DNA of 64,000 bases. Source: an uncultured Lachnospiraceae bacterium. Its GTDB lineage: Bacteria > Bacillota > Clostridia > Lachnospirales > Lachnospiraceae. Positions 1 through 8,850 of this stretch are shown here, one piece after another. Both the position numbers and the translations under genes were made by a program. The stretch spans positions 1 to 64,000 of the forward strand of contig CANRNJ010000001.1 of NCBI GenBank assembly GCA_947631955.1, in the 5' to 3' direction. The first letter of the stretch is position 1. Each line of letters starts with the position of its first letter. The notes beneath the pieces are model-generated. The model ran no database searches. It was given only the letters and a program-made list of their open reading frames with translations, and had not been told where the DNA came from.

Positions 1-2
1 AA

Positions 3-44
3 GCGGCGTTCCTGTTCTCCCGATAAGGGATTGAGAAACGCCGC
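3..44. repeat. Inverted repeat (hairpin) at left edge
   Basis: An 8-bp perfect inverted repeat, GCGGCGTT (3-10) and AACGCCGC (37-44), encloses a 26-base loop. It lies between the window edge and the first recombination-site-like repeat. It may be a terminator or part of a mobile-element end. No gene can be assigned to bases 45-130. Confidence 0.4.
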
Positions 45-130
45 CTTTGCGGTCGATATTCAGTTGTCGTGTATTTGCTCTATGCTGATGTGCCGTGTCT
101 TTGGGCTTTTATCTCGCAGGAAGTGGGGCG

Positions 131-173
131 CATATCAAGGCTCTTTCCTCAAACGTAGTAAATGAGTAGTAAA
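131..173 (+). repeat. Diverged copy of the 44-bp site-like repeat
   Basis: The stretch begins CATATCAAGGCTCTTTCCTC and ends with two GTAGTAAA-type units. It aligns with the copies at 2357, 41818 and 42709, which begin CATATCAAAGCTC and end in tandem TGGTGTAGTAA units. This copy has drifted most. It sits about 60 bases left of a truncated gene end at 236, as expected if it marks a recombination junction. Confidence 0.6.
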
Positions 174-235
174 TCCGGCTTGTTACCCTGCGAAACTGCC
201 CGTAAAATCAAGGCTTTTTGAGATAATCAATATTT

Positions 236-952
236 TTAAGATACAATTTCGTGATTATTAGGATTTTCGTAAAACAAAAGAGCATCCATTTCTTTTCCCA
301 AATTTGTCGGCACATAGCAAAGAAAATCTATATAATTTCCAAAAATATCTACAAATTTCTTTTGTGAAAATGCAGCACTAAGAAAAGCCATAACCGTATA
401 TTCATACTTGAGTTTATCACCTTCTGTATGTAACATCTCAATCATATTATTCTCATGGAACGGTGACGGATTTGGTATAATTCCCTTTTGTAATGAAAAT
501 GGATTTATTTTTATATATTCATTTAACAAAATACTAAACTCATAGTCAGATATTGAAAACATGGAATTTGCTCCACTTGCACGCTGCAATGACCATGTCC
601 AAATTTTCCCACTATTTCTTAAATCATTAATATCATTTAAACTCAAATAATTAGAAAAATTATATATTGAACACTTTATTTTACACCGAAACGGGTAAAG
701 TCTATCCGCCCATACTTTACTTTCTTCATAATATGGTTCTCCATCTGCCTGCCATACTCCCCTCAGCTCTTTCTTACTTATAATATACATCAAAATATAA
801 TCGTCATCCTTGATGCAAGCAAGTCTTGATAATAGACCGTCAAATATGTTATCATGCATACTTGAATCTTTTGCTTCAGGGATTCCCACGATACCTCTTT
901 TCACGCAAATTTCGTAATTGCTTTCACTCAAAGTAAAAATATGTACTGCCAT
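236..952 (-). pseudogene. EVE-like/PDDEXK-type nuclease, C-terminally truncated
   Basis: The open frame encodes 238 residues starting at the ATG at 952, which has AAAGGA nine bases upstream. Residues 1-150 look like an EVE/PUA-like modified-base reader (start MAVHIFTL, then WQADGEPYYEES and IWTWSLQRASG). The last third (EYTVMAFLSAAF, then FGNYIDFL and GKEMDALLFYE) resembles the start of a restriction-endonuclease-like fold. The frame stops where an ExK catalytic strand would be expected, next to repeat sequence, so I infer truncation by recombination. The domain assignments are by eye. Neighbours on the same strand are further remnants, which fits a decaying defence island. Confidence 0.45.
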
Positions 953-1065
953 ATTTAAGTTTCCTTTCATGCTAAAATATAGTTAAAATTACAGTCCTTA
1001 GAGGGTTCCATACTGTAACCTTTATAACACTCTCCAATACCCTGTCTTCTTTGCCCCTCCACACT

Positions 1066-1326
1066 CTATCCGTTTTCTTTTAAAAACAATATGTTCTTCT
1101 CCACCGCCATTTCACTCACACTCAGTATGGTATGAAACTCCGCAGTTGTAATGTTCGGATTGTTCCTCATTTCCAAAATGATTTTTTGTTTTCTTGAATT
1201 TAAAGCTTCTTTATTCCCAACCTTTTTCTCAACTTTATTCCAAACCTTATTTACTCCTCCAAACGGAATTGTTGCAATAATAAATTTTTCTCTGAAGAAA
1301 AATCCCTTTTTCATTTGCCATTGCAA
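1066..1326 (-). pseudogene. C-terminal fragment, winged-helix of an AlbA_2-type ATP-binding protein
   Basis: The 86-residue open frame reads like the tail of an AlbA_2/RecG-like ATP-binding regulator. It has a beta-strand segment (FIIATIPF) and then a winged helix (NPNITTAEFHTILSVSEMAVEK). It stops at ENG, before the usual final strand. The upstream side is cut at about 1330 by the RhuM-Doc unit, whose homology to the second copy begins there. The likely reading is that insertion of that unit removed the rest of the gene. Function is presumably lost. Confidence 0.45.
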
Positions 1327-1335
1327 ACACCTGCA

Positions 1336-2256
1336 TTATGCCATGCAGTTCATCACAACACTTATCATCATTTCCTTTTCTTTCGGATCAGACTCCGCAA
1401 TCATAATCGTAAGCGCAACAAGCGTATGATCATCGATCAGTTTTTGTCCATCTCTAAACAAAACTCCGTTTTTATCCAGAAAGTAGAGAAACATTGTCGC
1501 GGCTATTCTTTTATTTCCATCCGAAAAGCTATGATTCTTTGTTACAAAATACAATAGGTTTGCTGCTTTTTCCTCCAATGTCGGATACACATCTTCCCCA
1601 TCGAAGCTCTGATAAATTGCCCCTATGCTTCCCCTAAAGGATTCATCCTTTTCATTGCCAAACAGTGAACTCTTGTCCATATATTTCATGGAATCAATAA
1701 TCTTTCTGCATTCTTCATATGTTAAGACATATATCGCCTTGTTACCTTTAGGCCGTTTCATATTCTGGTGATCATACGCATCCAACAGTTCCAGTGCCTG
1801 ACTATATCTTTCCACTACCGACAAAACCTGTTTTGTATCCAACTTTTCCGATACTCTTTTCATGATCCGTATTACCTCATTTAGCTGATTCATACGGTTA
1901 TAATTCACAGAATATCCTTTGATTATGTATTCTTTCAATACAGAATTAGCCCAACGCCTGAACTCAACACCCCGCCTTGATTTTACCCGATAACCCACAG
2001 AAATAATGACATCCAGAGTATAAAACGGCACCTGTTGTTTTACTCCATCAACACGCATTTTTTGCGTGTTGTTCTCTCTTTCCACTTCTCCCTCCGAAAA
2101 TACATTATTTATGTGCTTTCGGATTGTTTTTTCATCTCTCTCGAACAGTTCTGCCATTTGATTGGCACTGAGCCACACTGTGTCATTCCTGACCGAAACA
2201 GGTAATGTTATACTTTTATCCTCTGTTTCAAATATCACAATTTCATCTTCCGGCAT
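1336..2256 (-). CDS. RhuM-Doc fusion protein (Fido family), copy 1
   Basis: The 306-residue protein has an N-terminal RhuM (virulence RhuM) domain, with VWLSANQMAELFERDEKTI at about residues 25-45 and then YRVKSRRGVEFRRWANSVL. Its C-terminal Fido domain has HSFSDGNKRIAA. The HxFx(D/N)GNKR form is that of Doc kinases, which phosphorylate EF-Tu, rather than the HPFxDGNGR of AMPylating Fic enzymes. Several upstream ATGs are in frame, but the -10 box lies inside that stretch. The ATG at 2256 follows GAGGAG by 10 bases and is the likely start; the ATG at 2265 is too close. The copy at 40797-41717 differs by only three residues near the C terminus. No separate antitoxin is seen, so the RhuM half may restrain the Doc half (inference). 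Confidence 0.85.
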   Translation of the reverse strand: MPEDEIVIFETEDKSITLPVSVRNDTVWLSANQMAELFERDEKTIRKHINNVFSEGEVERENNTQKMRVDGVKQQVPFYTLDVIISVGYRVKSRRGVEFRRWANSVLKEYIIKGYSVNYNRMNQLNEVIRIMKRVSEKLDTKQVLSVVERYSQALELLDAYDHQNMKRPKGNKAIYVLTYEECRKIIDSMKYMDKSSLFGNEKDESFRGSIGAIYQSFDGEDVYPTLEEKAANLLYFVTKNHSFSDGNKRIAATMFLYFLDKNGVLFRDGQKLIDDHTLVALTIMIAESDPKEKEMMISVVMNCMA

Positions 2257-2285
2257 ATGCAGCATATCTCCTCGTAACTTATTCA

Positions 2286-2347
2286 GCCCACTTTTATCCC
2301 CCACATACATTATAGCACATGCGGGGGATAGATCTGGGATAAAATGC
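2286..2347 (-). promoter_or_regulatory. Promoter/operator of RhuM-Doc copy 1
   Basis: On the minus strand an extended -10 (TGTGCTATAAT) sits between the arms TATCCCCC and GGGGGATA, an inverted repeat spanning the promoter. The block recurs almost unchanged at 41747-41808 and in diverged form at 11242-11302, which suggests a shared, probably autoregulated promoter. The palindrome is a reasonable binding site for the RhuM half of the product (inference). Confidence 0.6.
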
Positions 2348-2356
2348 AAGTAGTAT

Positions 2357-2400
2357 CATATCAAAGCTCTTTCATAGATGGTGTAGTAATGGTGTAGTAA
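2357..2400 (+). repeat. 44-bp site-like repeat with tandem TGGTGTAGTAA
   Basis: The stretch begins CATATCAAAGCTC and ends with two back-to-back TGGTGTAGTAA units (2379-2400). The same arrangement occurs at 41818-41861 and 42709-42752, and degenerate forms at 131, 11381 and 33223. It marks the upstream end of homology between the two RhuM-Doc copies. I interpret it as an old tyrosine-recombinase crossover site. Confidence 0.7.
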
Positions 2401-2455
2401 GTGCCAACTCTCTCCATGAAACCATTGATTTTACAGGCTTTTTCGGGACTTTTCA

Positions 2456-2640
2456 ATATCCTCTCATGACAGACGAAAAGTATTTTATCATAATTATTAT
2501 ATCCCTTCATAAGCCTGTAAACCTTGATTTTTCAAGGGGTTTGGCGGTTTACTCTGATTTTGGTTTTTACCCTGATTTTGCATAAATCTTCATAAATCTA
2601 CGCAAATTTACGGGCAAATGGTGTAGTAATTGGTGTAAAA
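2456..2640 (+). repeat. Integrase-associated repeat, long form (copy A)
   Basis: This non-coding stretch closely matches 34711-34886. Shared parts are the GACAGACGAAAAGTATTTTA-like block, CCCTTCATAAGCCTGTAAAC, a hairpin CCTTGATTTTTCAAGG, GGCGGTTTACTCTGATTTT, and a final AAATGGTGTAGTAA (single unit at 2619-2629). In the other copy this sequence lies directly downstream of an integrase C-terminal coding remnant. Here only the flank survives, next to the broken GmrSD gene. Confidence 0.7.
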
Positions 2641-2654
2641 AGATCGTCAGAGCA

Positions 2655-3805
2655 TTATACTGCTTTTAGTTTATACGAGCTCAATTCCTCTACTCCATCA
2701 AACTTTTCAATAATCAATTTGCAATAATTCAGTATAGCATTAGCACTTCTATTTGATTCAATATAAAATCCTTCCGCAATTTTTAAGGGAGACCGCATAT
2801 TTAAATCGTTATCATCAATAATCCTCATGCTCTTACCTTTAAAACCATTATGCTTGGTAAGACTACGAAAAAACTTGTGTATCATACTCATAAGGGAACT
2901 CACATACCTTTTTCATAAAATCTCTCCAAGAATTCACAGAAAACACTTCACCAATGATTTCTAATTTCTTAGGAGTACGTCCAGTAACATTAACTTCATC
3001 TGTAAAATCAAATTCTGTTCTGGTATCAATTTCAAACTTTGCATTGTTAATCACATCCGGACATTTCCATATTTTTGATATCTTCTATCAACGTTTCCCC
3101 GCGATTTAATATTTCATCCTCTCCCCAGTGAGCATATTGTGCAATTGACTTAGTAATACAAATATTTGACTGGCTGTATAAAGCATGCTTTTCGTTAAAG
3201 CTAGCATTAGAAAACTCTGAATTATAACCAGTAAAAGTTAAGTTCCCTAAGTAATTCAAATACTTATCATGTATTTCTTGCGCCCTTTTCCCCAAGATCA
3301 ATTTTCCATTTTGCTGTCAAAGTCTGCGGCATAATATGTTCGATTGTAAGAGAATCGAATAACACTGTTTCCTTACTCTTACTTCTTTCAATTTGCTCTA
3401 AAACAAATTTATTTTCCTTTTTTTACATATAATACACAAACTACCTTTTCTGGAAGTGACATTCCCAGATATCGTTCAACATCTTTTGCCATTGTCGCAA
3501 ATACTTTATTCAAGGTATTTGTTGGCATTTCACAGAGTAACTGGCTCACCACATATACGAGAATAACATCCAGAGTCTGACACAATTGCGCACATTCTAT
3601 ATTGTGATATACAAAACAATCTTCAAAAATACTTAGCAAAAAGGGATATACCACCGTAGATTTTAGCCTCTGCAAATGAAAAAGTCGCCTGTTAACAGCC
3701 ATATCAGGGCAATTGCAAAACTTGAACCAACTGTAATACTCTTCATATGTAGTAAATTCCTCCAAAAAACTTCCGAATCGTAATTCGCCAATTCTTGATA
3801 ATATT
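2655..3805 (-). pseudogene. GmrSD-type (DUF262/DUF1524) restriction protein, broken
   Basis: Four overlapping fragments in different frames rebuild the middle and C terminus of a DUF262-DUF1524 protein. The pieces are FLEEFTTYEEYYSWFKFCN, then LTIEHIMPQTLTAKW (the DUF1524 HNH-type motif, about 3310-3350), then YLNYLGNLTFTGYNSEFSN and later tail pieces. Frame breaks lie near 3300, 3050 and 2890, and the N-terminal DUF262 domain is absent. The family includes GmrSD and BrxU, type IV enzymes that cut modified DNA. It lies downstream of NurA on the same strand and is clearly inactive. Confidence 0.75.
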
Positions 3806-3919
3806 CAATGAAAAACTATTATATTATTACTCACTTTAAGGCTTCTCACCATGTGTCAAACTTTCAGTCAATCTTTTGTAATTTAATACTCCTTTCAAAC
3901 TTCCTTCACTACATATGAT

Positions 3920-5242
3920 TTAAATCATGTCCTTAACAAAATCCTGTAAAATCTTAGCCGAGGGATAATTTGACATAGAGGCTATGCCGTTGACCAACTC
4001 AACGGGATAAAGAGCCCCTTCATATTTTCTGCTGATCAGCGTCGGCAAAGTAGCTAATATTCTTTCAAGGCCAATGATGTCTGACGTTGACGGATATGAA
4101 TTTTCCTTCTCATATCCTCCTGTTGTCATATTTAAAACCATATGAGTATTCTCGTCTAAGAAAACAAATACTTTCTCGCCCCAGTTCGTTCTCATACCGT
4201 AGGGATTTCCACGATCTGGTGCTCTTTGAATTACACGCCTTATATATCCATGATTCAATACCGCATATTTAATCTTTCCTGACTCAGGCTTCACAAAACG
4301 AGAGCTCAATGAAAGATAATCGAAAAATAATCCTGACTTCTCACTTGCTACAAGGTGTATAGGACGTCCCTGTTTTTTTGCAAAATTCAAGAACTCCCTT
4401 ATATTCGGAACAAGCTTCGAATACTGCCCCTTCAATGTCATTGGACCATCCTTAATAAACAGTGTGTTACTGATCAAATTTGGATCTCGATTCGACCACT
4501 GTAACCTGATCACTGTAAAGAGCATCAACATTTCCATTATGAGCATATATGATGATGCCACAGAGATTGGTGCATTATCCTCATTCATATCAAGGTGAAA
4601 GCCAACCATATCGGTAAGTAGAACTTCCTTTCCGCAAAAAGGACACTTGCCTGTATCCTGATCATACGGAATACCCTCATCCACCTTTTCTTCACAATGA
4701 GGACACTCAAAGCTTGGCGAATTATTCTTCCCATCCCACTTTTTATAAGCAAGCCATTTAAGCGTTTCAAAATATTGACCGCCCTCATCGTTTCTCATCA
4801 AATCATATATGACATGCCGGACTGTGTCATAGATATTTCCCTTTGCACTCTTCAGGTTTCGTAGAGGGAAAACTGTTGCATGAAAGAGGGCGCTGTCCTT
4901 CATGATTTCCTGTAGCTTAAGCGGATGTGGGTATTCTTTATCAATATCAGCTATCTTACTCTGCTCCACTGTCATAAGAGCTGTTTTAACAAAGGCAAGT
5001 TCTTTGTGATTCTCCTCCACAGGAACATAGGATCCATCCACGACCCAGATATGCTGTAAAGGCTGAGCATTCATGGGATCAAAACTCTCCCATATATCGT
5101 TTTCGTAATTATTTGCATCTCCAACATCATTTGTTTCAAAATCTTTTATAAGCGCCCGAACCCATTCACTTTCGATAACATTAAGATGCCCCAGTTTCGA
5201 TGCCGATTCAAAGGGCAATCTTCCACCTGATGAGTAAGCCAT
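3920..5242 (-). CDS. nurA: NurA-domain nuclease with inserted zinc ribbon
   Basis: The 440-residue protein starts at the ATG at 5242, preceded by AGAGAGGAG and one base after the HerA stop (TGA-T-ATG). NurA features are the acidic motif WVVDGSYVPV (Asp69) and a second strand, LFIKDGPM (Asp265). NurA is a nuclease that is activated by, and loaded onto, the HerA ring for DNA-end processing. Unusually, a CPHC...CPFC zinc ribbon (Cys180, 183, 200, 203) lies between the two acidic strands; classical archaeal NurA lacks this as far as I know. It is the last gene of the MTase-herA-nurA operon. Calling it NurA rests on motif layout and HerA linkage. The partner relationship is well supported, the biological target is not. 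Confidence 0.8.
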   Translation of the reverse strand: MAYSSGGRLPFESASKLGHLNVIESEWVRALIKDFETNDVGDANNYENDIWESFDPMNAQPLQHIWVVDGSYVPVEENHKELAFVKTALMTVEQSKIADIDKEYPHPLKLQEIMKDSALFHATVFPLRNLKSAKGNIYDTVRHVIYDLMRNDEGGQYFETLKWLAYKKWDGKNNSPSFECPHCEEKVDEGIPYDQDTGKCPFCGKEVLLTDMVGFHLDMNEDNAPISVASSYMLIMEMLMLFTVIRLQWSNRDPNLISNTLFIKDGPMTLKGQYSKLVPNIREFLNFAKKQGRPIHLVASEKSGLFFDYLSLSSRFVKPESGKIKYAVLNHGYIRRVIQRAPDRGNPYGMRTNWGEKVFVFLDENTHMVLNMTTGGYEKENSYPSTSDIIGLERILATLPTLISRKYEGALYPVELVNGIASMSNYPSAKILQDFVKDMI

Positions 5243-5243
5243 A

Positions 5244-7223
5244 TCATTCTCCTCTCTGTAGAGCATACAAATTGGCCTGGACGGGAATCACAAACCTATT
5301 CGACATTGTAAGCATCCGCATGAATCCAGGTGTTCTTGCTCTGAGGATGTCTTCTTCAACACCCTCAAAAGCAATCTGTGTTCTTGTTAACGCTTTTACT
5401 TCATCCAAAGAAGATAAATGCCCCACAAAAAAATTTTCTGTCTGCACAAGCAATTCCTTACTAATAGTTGACGGCGACTGTGTTGAATATACCATCCCTA
5501 TATGGAATTTTGCGCCTTCTTTTGCGAACCTAGAATAAACATCCTGATTGTCTTTTGTTGACGGAGGGAACAGGTTATGAGCCTCCTCAAAATACAATTC
5601 AATGTAAGAATTGCCCAAAGCATTATTAACAAACTTCTTCTCCTGATTCGCAAATACACTGGATGACAGCAGATCAGAAAAATACTTCCTTATACTGTCT
5701 TGAGCATTGCCCAGATCAAGTATGACGGTCTGTCCTTTCTCCAACAAATTTATAATGTCAGTAACAAAATCTTTCGCATTCTGAGAATGATAGGCTCTGT
5801 AAACAGAGAGCATCATCGGACCGCTGCCTGATTTAGGAACCAAAAATCCCAATAAAGCTTTTTCGTCAACGTCAAAGTAACTCTTCTTTCCCTTTTCTAC
5901 TAAAAGATCCCCCTTCTCATTAATGTAGTCAGCAGCTTTTTTGTATATTTCACACATGGATTCCAAGGAACTTGTTTCCGGAATTTCTACATCGCCGTAG
6001 AGCATATCCATGACCTCCTTATTAAAGTGAGGTTCAAGCGGCTTTATTACCCCGGAATGCATTTCCTTGATTTTCTTTAAAGCAGCTTCATTTGCCGAGT
6101 AGCCTGCGGTATGTAATATGCTCCAATATATCTGGATCTTTCTGATAGCATGGCTCTTTTCACGAAAATCCTCCATTTGCCCAATTTCTTTAAATGAGCT
6201 TAACTCGACACTGCTGAACGCAGTAATGTAATTAGATTTCTTACCGTCGTTCTCTAAAAATGTACCCAATATCGATTTACAACTGCTAGGTTCCTCATAA
6301 AAATTGAGTTTTAATTCCTTAGACTCAGTCTGTGGTCTTTTGGTAAGCGCATATACTTCACACCTGCTTGGATTGGCCGATCGTAGTGACACATTGTCTT
6401 GATCGCTATCATTTGCATACTCGCCATTTATATCAAAAATCAATTGTCCCACATTTCTTGTTTCTTTAGTAGCATCAATCATTCCCTGCGCAATAAGCTT
6501 GACCACATTTGATTTACCAAGTCGTGTCTTACCAAACATAGCCGTTCTACATCCCATGAAATCACGCATAGAAACATTTACCGGAATATTTCCACTAGCT
6601 TGTTTTTCAATATCAAACATACACTCCATCGTGCGTAAATGTCCAATTTCTTCCTGGAGTTCATTTCGAACTGTTCCATTTACAATAACATTTAGAAGTG
6701 CCTCATCCGGTGCGTATACCTCATATCTGTGAGCGCTAACTATATTGTTCACGTCACCGGAAAAAGCAAGTTTATCTACATCATTGGGGTCTGCGTAGAA
6801 CATTCCCAACGTATCACATCTTAGCGATCCCCACTGAAGATCAGCTTGTGTCCATATGTCAAGTTCAGGCATAGATCTTTTATGCATCTCGAAATAAGTT
6901 TGTTGGACCTGTTGAGAAAGCGGTGTCGCACAAATTTCTTTTACTCTAAGAAGCGTAAAGTGCGGCTGAACTTTGCCAAAATTGGCAGGCACAAGAATCA
7001 AAAAGGAGCCTCTTGGTATTCCTCCAACAGCAATTTTGTAGGTATCGTTCGTTATAATCTGTGCACTTTCATAACTGATATCAAGAACATATCCAACAAA
7101 ACGCCAACGATCTACATCAGCTACACTCTTGTATTGATTCTGCCTATCGATAAATTCTTTCACCTTCCTGATCGGATTGTTCTGAATACTGGAATTATCC
7201 ACCATGTTTACTATGCCTGCCAT
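5244..7223 (-). CDS. herA: HerA-family hexameric DNA-pumping ATPase
   Basis: The 659-residue protein has an N-terminal HAS-barrel-like region (RWRFVGYVLDISYESAQI, then IPRGSFLILVPANFG), Walker A GKTRLGKSN at 231-239, FDINGEYAND after it, Walker B IELYFEEAHNLFPP at 541-554, and an arginine-rich C-terminal end. This is the HerA/FtsK architecture (DUF87). HerA rings translocate on DNA and drive a partner nuclease, here the adjacent NurA. The ATG at 7223 follows AGGAGGGG, and the MTase stop lies within that Shine-Dalgarno region, so the three genes are tightly co-translated. In bacteria HerA is mostly found in anti-phage systems, paired with Sir2, DUF4297 or NurA partners. Confidence 0.92.
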   Translation of the reverse strand: MAGIVNMVDNSSIQNNPIRKVKEFIDRQNQYKSVADVDRWRFVGYVLDISYESAQIITNDTYKIAVGGIPRGSFLILVPANFGKVQPHFTLLRVKEICATPLSQQVQQTYFEMHKRSMPELDIWTQADLQWGSLRCDTLGMFYADPNDVDKLAFSGDVNNIVSAHRYEVYAPDEALLNVIVNGTVRNELQEEIGHLRTMECMFDIEKQASGNIPVNVSMRDFMGCRTAMFGKTRLGKSNVVKLIAQGMIDATKETRNVGQLIFDINGEYANDSDQDNVSLRSANPSRCEVYALTKRPQTESKELKLNFYEEPSSCKSILGTFLENDGKKSNYITAFSSVELSSFKEIGQMEDFREKSHAIRKIQIYWSILHTAGYSANEAALKKIKEMHSGVIKPLEPHFNKEVMDMLYGDVEIPETSSLESMCEIYKKAADYINEKGDLLVEKGKKSYFDVDEKALLGFLVPKSGSGPMMLSVYRAYHSQNAKDFVTDIINLLEKGQTVILDLGNAQDSIRKYFSDLLSSSVFANQEKKFVNNALGNSYIELYFEEAHNLFPPSTKDNQDVYSRFAKEGAKFHIGMVYSTQSPSTISKELLVQTENFFVGHLSSLDEVKALTRTQIAFEGVEEDILRARTPGFMRMLTMSNRFVIPVQANLYALQRGE

Positions 7224-7237
7224 TTTATCTTCCCCTC

Positions 7238-8041
7238 CTATATATTTGCGCTTACTATAAGTTCGGAATACTGCTTCCTTCCACTAGAGTTTCCGGAAAT
7301 ACTGCTATACCTGGAAACCTCATCCAGTAAAAAACCTTCTCGATTTTCATACAAAGCCCGAATAGACGGATGATTCGCATTCGTCATCAATATCTTTACA
7401 TTTCGTCGACTCGCTCTTTCTAATGCGTTCGCTAACCGAATCTGGTCACGCCAATGAAACAAATTTTGCGTATAACCGACAAAATTCTGTTCTTCCTGAA
7501 TGGCATAAGGGGGATCGCAAAATAAGAAATCTTCTTCCTGTGCCTCATCAATTGTTGCTTCAAAATCGCAGCATCTTATATCTGCATTGCGAAGAAGCAC
7601 TGATCGTCTTTCGAACTCTTCCTGTCCGGTCAGGACGGTGTTCTTTGAGCCTTTCGGGATGTTAAACTCACCCTGTCGATTCACGCGGTATATCCCGTTA
7701 AAGCATGTCCTGTTAAGATAGATCATACGTGCTGCAATACGGACTAATGTTCTGGGATGTTGAGCTCTGACTGTGTAATAATACGCATCATTATGCTTTC
7801 TCGCATGAGTTCTAAGATTTCTATCAAGACCTTCCCAATCCTGTTGTATCGCCAAATAAGTTGATATCAGTTCGCTATTTACATCGCTGAGAATCGCTTT
7901 ATCCGGTTCCATGTAAAAGAAAACAGATCCTCCTCCCAGGAATGGGTCAATATATCGATTGTATTGGGCAGGCAAACGATAACTTTGATGTTTAACGAAC
8001 CAGTTCTTACCGCCTGGCCACATTAAAAAAGTATTGTTCAT
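7238..8041 (-). CDS. D12-class (Dam-like) adenine-N6 DNA methyltransferase
   Basis: The 267-residue protein carries the N-terminal FLMWPGGKNW, the SAM-binding motif DPFLGGGS (32-39), and catalytic DPPY (176-179) in FLFCDPPYAI. This is the D12/Dam class, which methylates adenine in a short site. It is the first gene of the operon ahead of herA and nurA. The ATG at 8041 was preferred over a GTG at 8065, which lacks a ribosome site. A methyltransferase in front of a nuclease-translocase pair suggests self-marking, as in restriction-modification (inference). The target sequence cannot be read from the gene. Confidence 0.9.
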   Translation of the reverse strand: MNNTFLMWPGGKNWFVKHQSYRLPAQYNRYIDPFLGGGSVFFYMEPDKAILSDVNSELISTYLAIQQDWEGLDRNLRTHARKHNDAYYYTVRAQHPRTLVRIAARMIYLNRTCFNGIYRVNRQGEFNIPKGSKNTVLTGQEEFERRSVLLRNADIRCCDFEATIDEAQEEDFLFCDPPYAIQEEQNFVGYTQNLFHWRDQIRLANALERASRRNVKILMTNANHPSIRALYENREGFLLDEVSRYSSISGNSSGRKQYSELIVSANI

Positions 8042-8137
8042 TACGTTTTCCCGTTTCCTGTTCACTCTATATTTTACAAATACTAAACTGCAAAGTCCTG
8101 TATGAAAAAGGATACAAATCTCATCATGATATTCCGT

Positions 8138-8476
8138 TTAAGATATTCCAATCATATTTCCAATAGCTTCCTCAACTGCTGCGTTTAATGTTTTACCATG
8201 CTCTATTGCATACACAGCAACATTCCGGTGCAGTTCAGGACTGATCCGCACATTAAAAGTACCTTTATATGGTTGTTCAGGCTCCACCTTCCGCTTTTTG
8301 CAATCATCCAGATATTCATCAATTACGTTTTGAAAATCTTGTTCTAATTCCTTAACAGAATCACCCTCATAAGATAACAAAGATTTTATCCCAATAACTT
8401 TTCCAAAAAGGCAGTCATCTTCTTTGGAATATTCCACTGTCCCATTATAATTTTTATATGATAAAAGATCACTCAT
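8138..8476 (-). CDS. hicB: HicB-family antitoxin
   Basis: The 112-residue protein has the HicB fold: an N-terminal partial RNase-H-like strand set (DCLFGKVIGIKSLLSYEGDSV, spanning residues 21-41) and a C-terminal ribbon-helix-helix (FNVRISPELHRNVAVYAIEH). HicB binds and blocks the HicA toxin and represses the operon through its DNA-binding tail. Its ATG overlaps the hicA stop by four bases (ATGA), the usual toxin-first order. It lies 100 bp upstream of the methyltransferase on the same strand and could act as an addiction module for the island. Confidence 0.88.
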   Translation of the reverse strand: MSDLLSYKNYNGTVEYSKEDDCLFGKVIGIKSLLSYEGDSVKELEQDFQNVIDEYLDDCKKRKVEPEQPYKGTFNVRISPELHRNVAVYAIEHGKTLNAAVEEAIGNMIGIS

Positions 8477-8724
8477 AACAAACCATCCTTTCTTAGTTTT
8501 TCTATTACCTGGTCTAATATATAGCTTTTTAATACTCCGCTTGGATGTGGTTTATGGAAATTTATTACATCATTACTTCCGTTTCTGATAAATTTAACTC
8601 CCGACCCTGTTTCACCTTGTTTTAGTTCATACCCGAAATACGACAGCAAGGACTTCATTTCATCAAAAGTGAAATCTTTTGGTCTCTTTAGCAGTCTTTC
8701 CAATAATTTATCTTTTCTGCTCAT
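8473..8724 (-). CDS. hicA: HicA-family mRNA interferase toxin
   Basis: The 83-residue protein starts at the ATG at 8724, after AAAGGAGAA and just downstream of an A/T-rich promoter (TATTATAAG). A dsRBD-like alpha-beta fold is suggested by FDEMKSLLSYFGYELKQ, followed by the catalytic-histidine strand VINFHKPHPSG. HicA toxins cleave mRNA independently of the ribosome and are neutralised by HicB, encoded immediately downstream. A longer reading from 8766 would begin upstream of the promoter and is rejected. Confidence 0.88.
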   Translation of the reverse strand: MSRKDKLLERLLKRPKDFTFDEMKSLLSYFGYELKQGETGSGVKFIRNGSNDVINFHKPHPSGVLKSYILDQVIEKLRKDGLL

Positions 8725-8850
8725 AGTTTTCTCCTTTATCTTATAATATAGCACACACAAGCACAATGTGCAACTAAAAATAGTTGCTGTCCATTTATTT
8801 CTGAAAAATTCCTTTCAACTCCGTCTTTCATTGTACGACTCCTGAATAAC

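Noticed and set aside
1336-2349. 31-residue N-terminal extension of RhuM-Doc
   Set aside because: The TATAAT promoter box lies within the extension; the ATG at 2256 has GAGGAG at proper distance.
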